From Hyphomicrobium sp. (GTDB lineage Bacteria; Pseudomonadota; Alphaproteobacteria; Rhizobiales; Hyphomicrobiaceae), in contig JAUWCP010000168.1 of the NCBI GenBank assembly GCA_030609245.1, positions 1 to 5,370 of the forward strand: a stretch of DNA of 5,370 bases. Reading direction: 5' to 3'. The position numbers and the translations under genes are program-made. Position 1 is the stretch's first letter, and each line of letters starts with the position of its first letter. Below are positions 1 through 5,370 of the stretch, piece after piece. Under the pieces are notes generated by a model that saw nothing but the letters and a program-made list of their open reading frames with translations, was not told where the DNA came from and made no database searches.

Positions 1-1848
1 GTCGTAGACGGCGGCATCCTTGCGCGGGATGTTGGCGAGCGTCAAAGACCGGCCGTAGTGCGTATCGATGAGATCGAAGGCACGGTGGATGCACGAGAGC
101 ATGCCAAGCCCGAGGACATCGACCTTCAATAGGCCCAACGCAGCGATGTCGTCCTTGTCCCACTCGATGAAGGTGCGCGCCTCCATGGCCGCATTACCCA
201 CCGGCACGACCTCCACAAGCGGCCCGCGTGTCAGCACGAAGCCGCCGACGTGCTGGGAAAGGTGGCGCGGGAAGCCCATCAACTCTTGGGTCAGCTCCAG
301 GACAGTTGCAAGAAGGGGATCGCCCGGGTCGAGCCCGGCCTCGCGCACGTGCTTTTCGGGCAGCACGCCGCCAGTCTTGCCTGAAAGAGGGCGCGTGCCC
401 CACACCATGCCGGCAAGAGCTGAGACGGTATCCTCCGATAATCCCATCACCTTGCCGACGTCGCGCACGGCGGAACGCGCGCGATAACTGATCACGGTGG
501 CGGTGAGGCCGGCGCGGTCGCGGCCATAGCGCGCGTAGATGTATTGGATTACCTCTTCGCGCCGCTCGTGCTCAAAATCGACGTCGATGTCGGGCGGTTC
601 CTTGCGCTCCGGCGAAATGAAGCGCTCAAACAGCAGATCAACCTCGGTCGGGTTCACAGCCGTGATGCCAAGGCAGTAGCAGACAGCGGAGTTGGCCGCC
701 GAGCCGCGCCCTTGGCACAGGATGTTGCGCGAGCGTGCAAAGTTGACGATGTCGTGCACGGTGAGGAAGTAGGGTGCGTAGTTGAGCTGATCGATCAGCT
801 CCAACTCGCGGGCGAGCGTTGTGTTCACCTTGTCGGGGATGCCTTTAGGGAAACGCCAGCGCGCCCCTTCCCATGTCAGGTCCTCAAGATGCGACTGCGG
901 ACTTTTGCCGGGCGGGATGGGTTCGTCGGGGTATTCGTAGACAAGCTCCTCGAGCGAGAAGCGGCAGGCCTCTGCAATCTCAAGCGTGCGCGCGATTGCC
1001 CGCTCGTAGCCCTTGAAAAGGCGCGCCATCTCGCCTGCACGTTTCAAGTGCCGTTCAGCATTGGCTTCAAGGTTGAGGCCCGCCTCGGCGATGGTGGCGC
1101 CTTCGCGCACGCAACAGAGCACATCCTGGAGAGGGCGACGGTGCGCCGCGTGATAGAGCACATCTCCAGTGGCAACGAGCGGCGTGGCGCACCGCTCAGC
1201 GAGGACGGCGAGCGCTGCGATACGCGCGCGATCATCGCCACGGTAGGTGTGGCTCGCCGCGAGATAAACGGGCGTGTCTTGAAGGGCGGCCTTCACCCGG
1301 TGCAGATCTGCCTCAAAGCTTCTTTTCTTCTCGGGTTTGTCCCCACCGGGCTCGCGCTGCTGCGATGTCTCGCTGTGAAGTCGTTGCGGGGATGCGAAAG
1401 GAATGATCTCGGCGCTGCTGGAGGTATCGTGTTCGGCAGATGTGGCGTTTAGCGTGCCCCAGTCCCAATCTCCGGGCGCAAGCGCGATGAAGATCTGCCT
1501 CTCTGCATGTTGCGCAACGTCGTCGAGAAAGAGCGTGCATTCCCCCTTCTGCGCGCGCCGCTGACCAACCGAAAGCAGCCGGCACAGACGGCCATAGGCT
1601 TTGCGGTCGCGCGGCAAGCAGAGAAGGCTTGGCGCGTCTTCAAGATCAAGGCGCGCGCCGACTATGAGCTTGAGACCGACCTCCTTGGCCGCCGTATGTG
1701 CGCGCACGACACCGGCAAGCGTATTGCGATCGGTGACGGCCAGCGCGGCAAGGCCTAGCGCTTTCGCCTGCGCGACGAGCTCCTCACCGTGTGAGGCCCC
1801 GCGTAGAAACGAGAAGTTGGTCGTGACCTGCAGCTCAGCGTAGGCCAC
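1..1848 (-). CDS. dnaE2: Error-prone DNA polymerase DnaE2 (ImuC), C-terminus beyond the left edge
   Basis: This is the N-terminal 616 residues of a C-family polymerase III alpha paralogue that performs error-prone synthesis across DNA lesions in the SOS response. Family members are usually a little over 1,000 residues, so about 40% is missing. Seen in order: a PHP-type N-terminal domain beginning MAYAELQVTTNFSFLRGAS; a hydrophilic insert at about residues 133-178; the palm motif GRGSAANS at 380-387; the catalytic PDIDVDF at 419-425 (Asp422 and Asp424); and KVDVLGLGML around Asp577, matching the third catalytic aspartate of E. coli DnaE. The polymerase therefore looks active. The first PHP histidine pair is replaced (Gln-Val-Thr), so metal-dependent PHP nuclease activity is unlikely. 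I chose the GTG at 1848-1846, 10 bp after the imuB stop, because the conserved N-terminus begins immediately after it. An in-frame ATG at 1875-1873 would add nine unconserved residues and overlap imuB. Neither start has a strong Shine-Dalgarno sequence, so coupling to imuB translation is likely. It is the last cassette gene seen here. Confidence 0.96.
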   Translation of the reverse strand, partial: MAYAELQVTTNFSFLRGASHGEELVAQAKALGLAALAVTDRNTLAGVVRAHTAAKEVGLKLIVGARLDLEDAPSLLCLPRDRKAYGRLCRLLSVGQRRAQKGECTLFLDDVAQHAERQIFIALAPGDWDWGTLNATSAEHDTSSSAEIIPFASPQRLHSETSQQREPGGDKPEKKRSFEADLHRVKAALQDTPVYLAASHTYRGDDRARIAALAVLAERCATPLVATGDVLYHAAHRRPLQDVLCCVREGATIAEAGLNLEANAERHLKRAGEMARLFKGYERAIARTLEIAEACRFSLEELVYEYPDEPIPPGKSPQSHLEDLTWEGARWRFPKGIPDKVNTTLARELELIDQLNYAPYFLTVHDIVNFARSRNILCQGRGSAANSAVCYCLGITAVNPTEVDLLFERFISPERKEPPDIDVDFEHERREEVIQYIYARYGRDRAGLTATVISYRARSAVRDVGKVMGLSEDTVSALAGMVWGTRPLSGKTGGVLPEKHVREAGLDPGDPLLATVLELTQELMGFPRHLSQHVGGFVLTRGPLVEVVPVGNAAMEARTFIEWDKDDIAALGLLKVDVLGLGMLSCIHRAFDLIDTHYGRSLTLANIPRKDAAVYD

Positions 1849-1858
1849 GGCACCACCA

Positions 1859-3409
1859 TCACCCGAAAAGCCCATGCACGAACCATCGCGGCGGCGCTTC
1901 ATCGCAATCGTAGAACCCCTCGCGAAACACCCAGTAGCCCGCACCGCCTTCGTCCTCGATGCGGTAGTAGTCGCGCGTGCGGCTTTTCTCAGCCTCAATC
2001 TCGCGCCACCACTCTGGCGCAAGGCGCTCAGGGCCTTGCGCGCGCACGACGCGGTGCTCAACCCGGCGCCAAGTAAAGCGCGCTGGCGGGCCCTCGGGGA
2101 TGTCAGCAATCACGCGTATGGGTTCAGGACTAGTGAGCAAGAATGGCGGACGCGGCGGCGTGGGCCGGGACGGCCATACGGCTTCTTTCTTGCGCGGGCG
2201 CTCCGAAAGCGCCGGGGTACGCACTTCGGCCCGCTCAGGGATGTGGCTGGCGCGCGCCTTGAGACGGCTGACACGGGCGCGCCCCAACCGGTTCGTGAGA
2301 CGATCGACGAGCAGAGCAGGATCGGCGCGTGCAGCACCATCAAGCCGGGGCCCCAGCGCTGCTTGATGCGCGCCTTTGCGTTCCACACGCTCAGCTGAAA
2401 GCACCAGAACGTCAATTCCGAAGCCCGCATTAAGGGCCCCGAGCTTCTCTTTAAGAAGCGTCATTAGATGCTCGGCCTCACGGCAAGGAAAGCTCATGCC
2501 GGTGGACACATCCGCAACCGTTCCATCGGCGCGGTAGAGCGAAAGACAAATGCGGCGCGCACCCAGCCCGCGGGCATCGAGCACCGCGCACAGCTCTGAT
2601 GCAAGTTGGGCCGTCTCAGCTTCCAAAGCCTCCGCAGAGATGAGCGGATCGGGCCACGAACGCTGCACGAAAAGTGCCGGCGGTTCTGCCAGCGGACGGC
2701 AGGGCTCGGATTTGGCCCCGAGAGCCTGGTCGAGACGGGCAAGAACTGCCTCTGCGGTCTCAGAGGAACGGAACCGCCGCTGAAGTGCTGCGCGCGGGAG
2801 GCGATAGAGCTGACCGATGCGGCGCAAGCCAAGCCGCTTCAAGAGCAACACGGTCTCCGGCGTAAGGCGCAAGGCCTCGACGGGAAGGGGCGCAAGGCTC
2901 GCTTCGGTTTCGCCTGGCAGCGCCAGAGCGGGCGAGGCTGCGAAGCGAGCCTGCGCGTGCGCGGCGCCAAGCGTATCGGCGAGCCCGACTCGCGCTGTCA
3001 GCCCGAAGGCCGACAGCCGAGACGAGAGATCTTCGAGTAAGCGCTCTTCTCCGCCATAGAGATGCGCAACGCCTGTGATGTCGATCCATATGCCGTCGGG
3101 GCCATCGACATTGCGGTTGGGGCCATAGCGGCCGCACCAGCGTGCAAGCTTCAACAGTGCGACGCGGTCACAGTGGGGCTCGGCGGGTCGCGAGGCAAGA
3201 GCGGGCAATGCGGCGCGTGCATCGGCAAGCGCTTGCCCAACGCGCACACCGTCGGCTGCCGCCTTAGCGTTGACGGCGGTGATGCGAATGCCATGGCTGC
3301 CGGATTCGACGAGCGCAAGGGCTGTGTCATCAGGCACGGCGGCGGGCGCGGTACGGCGTAGCTGCTCGATCGGCCAAAGCGGAAACCATACGGAAACGAT
3401 GCGTCTCAT
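1859..3409 (-). CDS. imuB: ImuB, catalytically dead Y-family polymerase homologue of the SOS mutasome
   Basis: The 516-residue protein has a DinB/UmuC-like fold and, by family knowledge, is the hub that binds ImuA, DnaE2 and the sliding clamp rather than a polymerase itself. The sequence supports this. The first acidic motif of Y-family enzymes (Asp-x-Asp-x-Phe-Phe) is replaced by VSVWFPLWPIEQL at residues 5-17. The SIDE motif is replaced around 103-106, where its glutamate aligns with Gly106 in GPDGIWIDITG. Helix-hairpin-helix-like sequence follows (LLLKRLGLRRIGQLYRLP, 188-205), then a little-finger region. The ImuB C-terminal domain starts near SPEPIRVIADIPEGPPARF (428-445) and ends DYYRIEDEGG...PPRWFVHGLFG. 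The likely clamp-binding site is weak: QAALG at 349-353. The ATG start fits the usual MRRIVSVW N-terminus and has GGAA seven bases upstream. The gene overlaps the end of imuA by 80 bp, and its TGA lies 10 bp before the chosen dnaE2 start. Length and gene order are normal for alphaproteobacteria. Confidence 0.96.
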   Translation of the reverse strand: MRRIVSVWFPLWPIEQLRRTAPAAVPDDTALALVESGSHGIRITAVNAKAAADGVRVGQALADARAALPALASRPAEPHCDRVALLKLARWCGRYGPNRNVDGPDGIWIDITGVAHLYGGEERLLEDLSSRLSAFGLTARVGLADTLGAAHAQARFAASPALALPGETEASLAPLPVEALRLTPETVLLLKRLGLRRIGQLYRLPRAALQRRFRSSETAEAVLARLDQALGAKSEPCRPLAEPPALFVQRSWPDPLISAEALEAETAQLASELCAVLDARGLGARRICLSLYRADGTVADVSTGMSFPCREAEHLMTLLKEKLGALNAGFGIDVLVLSAERVERKGAHQAALGPRLDGAARADPALLVDRLTNRLGRARVSRLKARASHIPERAEVRTPALSERPRKKEAVWPSRPTPPRPPFLLTSPEPIRVIADIPEGPPARFTWRRVEHRVVRAQGPERLAPEWWREIEAEKSRTRDYYRIEDEGGAGYWVFREGFYDCDEAPPRWFVHGLFG

Positions 3410-4340
3410 TGGACCATTCCAGGATTAGCGATGAAGATTGCGGTGCGGGCGCACCGTGGCGGCAACGCTTAAGCGAGACAGTGTGACGGGAGGGGCCGGG
3501 TGCTGCGACCTCGAAGGGATGCAGTGCGCTTGTTTGCCCGCCAATGCGCCAGCGGGTTGCGGTGGCACCTGTTGGGGGCGTTCGCGGATCAGTGAGAAGT
3601 AGGCATGGGATGCGGTGTTCCGCGGCCGCGAGACTTAAGCGCCGCGCAGGCGTCAGCTCCACGTCTTTGAGCACGCCCAGAACAAGCGCCACGCTTGCCG
3701 ACTTTAATCCCTCCTCCATGGCCCAAAGCGCATCGCTAGCGCGCGCTGTCTCCACGAAGAGACACGAGGAGGGCTCAAGGCCCAGACAGGAAAGGCCCGG
3801 CCCGTAGGGCCTGCCAAGCTCGTGAGCGAGAGCCGATGGCCAGCACCAGAGAACTTGCGCCGGTGTGCCGGACGCAGAGGTGCCAAGCCCGTGCAAGCGC
3901 CGCACGGTAAGCCGCAGAACAAAGCCAAGTGCTGTCGCCCAATCGCCCACAACGGCACCGGCTTGGCGGCGCTCAGGCTTCACCTCGTGCAAGGCTCCCT
4001 CATCGAGACCGCCTCTCAGGTGGCGGTCGATCTCGGGCACGCCCAGCGTCCACACCTGGGAAGACGATCGCGCGTGCGAGCACAGTGCGTCTGTTAGGCC
4101 CTCAACGGGAGCGAGAGAGGGAGGATGACGCTCGATGGCATGAATGCGTGCGCGCAAGCTGTCCAGAAGGGCGGCCCGCCGAGCCCCTGCCTCCGGAACG
4201 GCGAATGGGGGCTCGCCGTTCCGGTTTGGGCAAGACCGAAGCCCGGCACGAGACAAACTCAAACTTGGGTTCGGTCCTAAAGGCGAGATCCGCCGTAGAC
4301 GGGCGGACAGAGGGATGGGGGATGAGGCCGCCTGGTCCAC
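3330..4340 (-). CDS. imuA: ImuA, RecA-like accessory protein of the SOS mutasome (start uncertain)
   Basis: ImuA is a small RecA/SulA-related protein needed with ImuB and DnaE2 for damage-induced mutagenesis; it is thought to act as a mutasome adaptor. The longest reading, from GTG 4340, gives 336 residues. The recognisable part starts near residue 54 (RRAALLDSLRARIHAIE). LGVPEIDRHLRGGLDEGALHEV follows at 99-120, as in RecA-like ImuA proteins, and LFVETARASDALWAMEEGL at 194-212. Where RecA has its Walker A loop, the sequence reads EVKPERRQAGAVVGD, with no GxxxxGKT, so ATP binding is unlikely; I believe this is usual in the family. Residues 1-50 are Pro/Ser/Arg-rich and look unlike ImuA. The GTG has no clear ribosome binding site, and the only in-frame alternatives are TTG codons, for example at 4157, which would give 275 residues, close to the usual size. 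The 3' end overlaps imuB by 80 bp, implying translational coupling. It is the first gene of the operon, downstream of a LexA box. Confidence 0.88.
   Translation of the reverse strand: MDQAASSPIPLSARLRRISPLGPNPSLSLSRAGLRSCPNRNGEPPFAVPEAGARRAALLDSLRARIHAIERHPPSLAPVEGLTDALCSHARSSSQVWTLGVPEIDRHLRGGLDEGALHEVKPERRQAGAVVGDWATALGFVLRLTVRRLHGLGTSASGTPAQVLWCWPSALAHELGRPYGPGLSCLGLEPSSCLFVETARASDALWAMEEGLKSASVALVLGVLKDVELTPARRLSLAAAEHRIPCLLLTDPRTPPTGATATRWRIGGQTSALHPFEVAAPGPSRHTVSLKRCRHGAPAPQSSSLILEWSNETHRFRMVSALADRAATPYRARRRA
3417..3420 (-). promoter_or_regulatory. Ribosome binding site of imuB
   Basis: GGAA lies seven bases before the ATG of imuB and inside the coding sequence of imuA. It is a modest Shine-Dalgarno match and supports the ATG at 3409 as the start, which also agrees with the conserved N-terminus. 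Because it is embedded in imuA, ribosomes translating imuA would pass over it, fitting translational coupling. Confidence 0.55.
4193..4224. repeat. Perfect 12-bp inverted repeat with an 8-base loop
   Basis: The arms CCGGAACGGCGA (4193-4204) and TCGCCGTTCCGG (4213-4224) are exact reverse complements, separated by ATGGGGGC. In the imuA transcript this would form a very stable GC-rich hairpin, followed directly by AGGCAGGGG. It lies between the promoter and the conserved part of imuA: within the first 50 codons if the GTG at 4340 is used, or in the untranslated leader if the start is further down. There is no U-tract after it on either strand, so it is not a standard intrinsic terminator. Confidence 0.85.
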
Positions 4341-4391
4341 GGGAACGCTCTCGCAACATCTGGGGAGATAACGGCGTTTGCCGCCACCTAT

Positions 4392-4406
4392 GTTCTTTTT
4401 TTGTTC
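4392..4406 (-). promoter_or_regulatory. LexA binding site (SOS box), alphaproteobacterial type
   Basis: The plus strand reads GTTC, seven T residues, GTTC (GAAC-N7-GAAC on the operon strand). This is an exact match to the direct-repeat LexA box GTTC-N7-GTTC established for alphaproteobacteria such as Caulobacter and Rhizobium. It overlaps the -10 of the imuA promoter, the right position for repression lifted by RecA-stimulated LexA cleavage. It lies 275 bp from the divergent transpeptidase gene, too far to be an obvious operator for that gene. Confidence 0.9.
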
Positions 4407-4431
4407 TAAATTGCTTTGGTCTGAAGGTCAA
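4403..4431 (-). promoter_or_regulatory. Sigma-70 type promoter of the imuA-imuB-dnaE2 operon
   Basis: On the minus strand there is a -35 hexamer TTGACC (4431-4426), a 17-bp spacer, and a -10 hexamer TAGAAC (4408-4403). The predicted transcription start is near 4396, leaving a leader of about 55 bases to the GTG at 4340, or about 240 bases if translation starts at the TTG at 4157. The -10 shares its GAAC with the LexA box, so bound LexA would block RNA polymerase directly. The hexamers and spacing are read from the sequence; activity is inferred. Confidence 0.78.
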
Positions 4432-4668
4432 GTACAAAAGAAGAACAAAATTGTTTGGATGTTCCGGGGGCTGGCACCCAAAAACCGCGCGGCATAACAC
4501 TGTTGCCCCAGCAACGAGGCGACCAAGCCGCGCAAAAAACTCCGAAATCGGCCGATCACGTACGATCCTGCAACAGGTGTGACTCTCCTGCTCTGCCGCT
4601 CAAAACGGGACTGATATATACGCTCCTTTCACTTTCTTGCCGCAGGCTTGACCGTGCACCAATAAACC

Positions 4669-4672
4669 GGAG
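4669..4672 (+). promoter_or_regulatory. Ribosome binding site of the L,D-transpeptidase gene
   Basis: GGAG lies nine bases before the ATG at 4682. It supports that start, which also gives a well-formed signal peptide. Confidence 0.65.
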
Positions 4673-4681
4673 CCGTAACGC

Positions 4682-5370
4682 ATGCCCCCCATTAAATTAT
4701 TGAGTTCCAATGTCCTGGCGCGTGTAGCTGCACTTCTCTTGCTGGCAGCTCCAACCGCGGCCAGTGCGCAAGGTCTGATCGATTTATTGTGGGGCGGCAG
4801 CACGGAATGGGGCGGTGGCCGCCAGACCGTCAGCTTCAGTAAGAGATACACACCCGGTCAGATCATCGTCAGCTTCGGCGATCGGCGCCTGTATCACATC
4901 CAGCGGAAGGGCCAGGCCACGAGTTATCCCATTGCCGTGCCGCGGCAGCAGAGCCGCTGGCAAGGAACCACGACCGTCACCAACAAGCGTGTGAACCCAT
5001 CCTGGCGGCCGACGGGAGAAATGCTGCGCGAAAATCCGCGCCTGCCGCGTTGGGTCCCCGGCGGCCATCCCATGAACCCGCTCGGTGTGCGCGCCCTCTA
5101 CCTCGGATCGAGCACCTATCGCATTCACGGGACCGATGCCCCTTGGACGATTGGCAAAGCCGTCTCCAAGGGCTGCATCCGCATGTATAACGCGGACGTT
5201 CTCGATCTCTATCCGCGCGTGAAGGTCGGAACGCGGGTGACGGTGACGTGGCAGCGCTTCAACACGAGCACGGTGGCTTCGACCGGCTACGACACGCCTT
5301 CTTACCAGCCGACCTACAAGAAGCGGGCACGGCCCATGAGGCCCAAGCGGCGCATCATTCGCAATTTGCC
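4682..5370 (+). CDS. Secreted L,D-transpeptidase (YkuD domain), C-terminus beyond the right edge
   Basis: 229 codons are visible. The product should be a periplasmic cysteine transpeptidase that makes 3-3 cross-links in peptidoglycan or attaches proteins to it (ErfK/YbiS/YcfS/YnhG family). Seen in order: a Sec signal peptide at residues 1-29, with a hydrophobic core VLARVAALLLLAAP and a likely cut after ASA before Gln30; a short Gly/Trp-rich linker; and the YkuD domain from about 57 to 190. That domain contains YPIAVPR, PGGHPMNPLGVRALYLG, and the catalytic block with His149 in YRIHGTDAPWTIG and Cys165 in SKGCIRM. Arg167 completes the usual motif, though Lys163 stands where His, Arg or Ser is commoner. 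No LysM or other binding domain precedes the catalytic part. After residue 190 the chain is low in complexity, Thr/Ser/Tyr-rich, then strongly basic (KKRARPMRPKRR), which could contact anionic wall or membrane; this tail is cut by the window edge. It is divergent from the imu operon and shows no LexA box at its own start. The exact paralogue cannot be named. Confidence 0.93.
   Translation, partial: MPPIKLLSSNVLARVAALLLLAAPTAASAQGLIDLLWGGSTEWGGGRQTVSFSKRYTPGQIIVSFGDRRLYHIQRKGQATSYPIAVPRQQSRWQGTTTVTNKRVNPSWRPTGEMLRENPRLPRWVPGGHPMNPLGVRALYLGSSTYRIHGTDAPWTIGKAVSKGCIRMYNADVLDLYPRVKVGTRVTVTWQRFNTSTVASTGYDTPSYQPTYKKRARPMRPKRRIIRNL

Larger units (their letters stand above)
4341..4681. other. Intergenic region between imuA and the divergent transpeptidase gene
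   Basis: About 340 bases separate the two divergent genes. The imuA-proximal part, about 4390-4431, holds the LexA box and promoter. The stretch 4380-4460 is AT-rich compared with the flanking genes, as expected for a promoter. The rest (4465-4660) shows no convincing gene, RNA or terminator: only short palindromes such as ATCGGCCGAT at 4547-4556 and a small GTTGC/GCAAC stem at 4502-4515. A TATATA at 4615-4620 could be a -10 for the transpeptidase gene, but no good -35 lies 16-18 bases upstream of it. Confidence 0.7.

Noticed and set aside
544..1452. Long open frame on the plus strand (302 codons)
   Set aside because: It lies wholly antisense to dnaE2, whose frame carries the catalytic motifs; its translation shows no recognisable domain and GC-rich genes often leave open antisense frames.
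4443..4464. Possible second LexA site made of GAAC (4443-4446) and GTTC (4461-4464)
   Set aside because: The half-sites are inverted and 14 bases apart, which does not match GTTC-N7-GTTC.
4102..4500. Minus-strand open frame of 132 codons overlapping the imu promoter
   Set aside because: It would start upstream of the mapped promoter elements, is in another frame from imuA, and has no ImuA-like sequence.
4547..4567. ATCGGCCGAT palindrome and neighbouring CGTACG as an operator
   Set aside because: Short GC-rich palindromes are expected by chance and no known operator matches.
3929..4582. Plus-strand open frame of 217 codons across the imuA 5' region and intergenic DNA
   Set aside because: It runs antisense to imuA and through the imu promoter and LexA box, and its Arg/Pro-rich translation resembles no family I know.
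4615..4620. TATATA as the -10 of the transpeptidase gene
   Set aside because: No acceptable -35 lies 16-18 bases upstream; kept only as a remark in the intergenic entry.

Overview
The window is GC-rich chromosomal DNA from an alphaproteobacterium, most likely of the Hyphomicrobiales (Rhizobiales) type. Three things point there: the imuA-imuB-dnaE2 gene order, the LexA box of the alphaproteobacterial form GTTC-N7-GTTC upstream of imuA, and the DnaE2 N-terminus (YAELQVTTNFSFLRGAS), which reads like rhizobial relatives. The taxonomic call is inference from family knowledge; there is no rRNA or other marker here.

Layout. Positions 1-4340 on the minus strand hold the SOS mutagenesis cassette, read right to left: imuA (3330-4340), imuB (1859-3409) and the N-terminal 616 codons of dnaE2/imuC (1-1848, running off the left edge). 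The genes are packed tightly: imuA and imuB overlap by 80 bp, and dnaE2 starts either 10 bp after the imuB stop or inside its end. One promoter upstream of imuA (TTGACC, 17-bp spacer, TAGAAC) has its -10 overlapping the LexA box, so the three genes are read as one damage-inducible operon. Positions 4341-4681 are intergenic. From 4682 to the right edge, on the plus strand and divergent from the cassette, is a secreted L,D-transpeptidase (YkuD fold) that is cut off near its basic C-terminus.

How the genes work together. In the established model (Caulobacter, mycobacteria, pseudomonads), DNA damage removes LexA. ImuA (RecA-like, without a P-loop) and ImuB (a Y-family fold without catalytic acids) then act as adaptors that bring the error-prone C-family polymerase DnaE2 to the beta clamp at lesions. 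The sequence fits this: DnaE2 keeps its three catalytic aspartates, while ImuB has lost the Y-family ones. The L,D-transpeptidase is a separate cell-wall function with no visible link to the cassette.

No undescribed system is evident. The least ordinary features are a perfect 12-bp inverted repeat in the poorly conserved 5' part of imuA, together with an uncertain imuA start; a roughly 45-residue hydrophilic insert in DnaE2; and a weak clamp-binding motif in ImuB.
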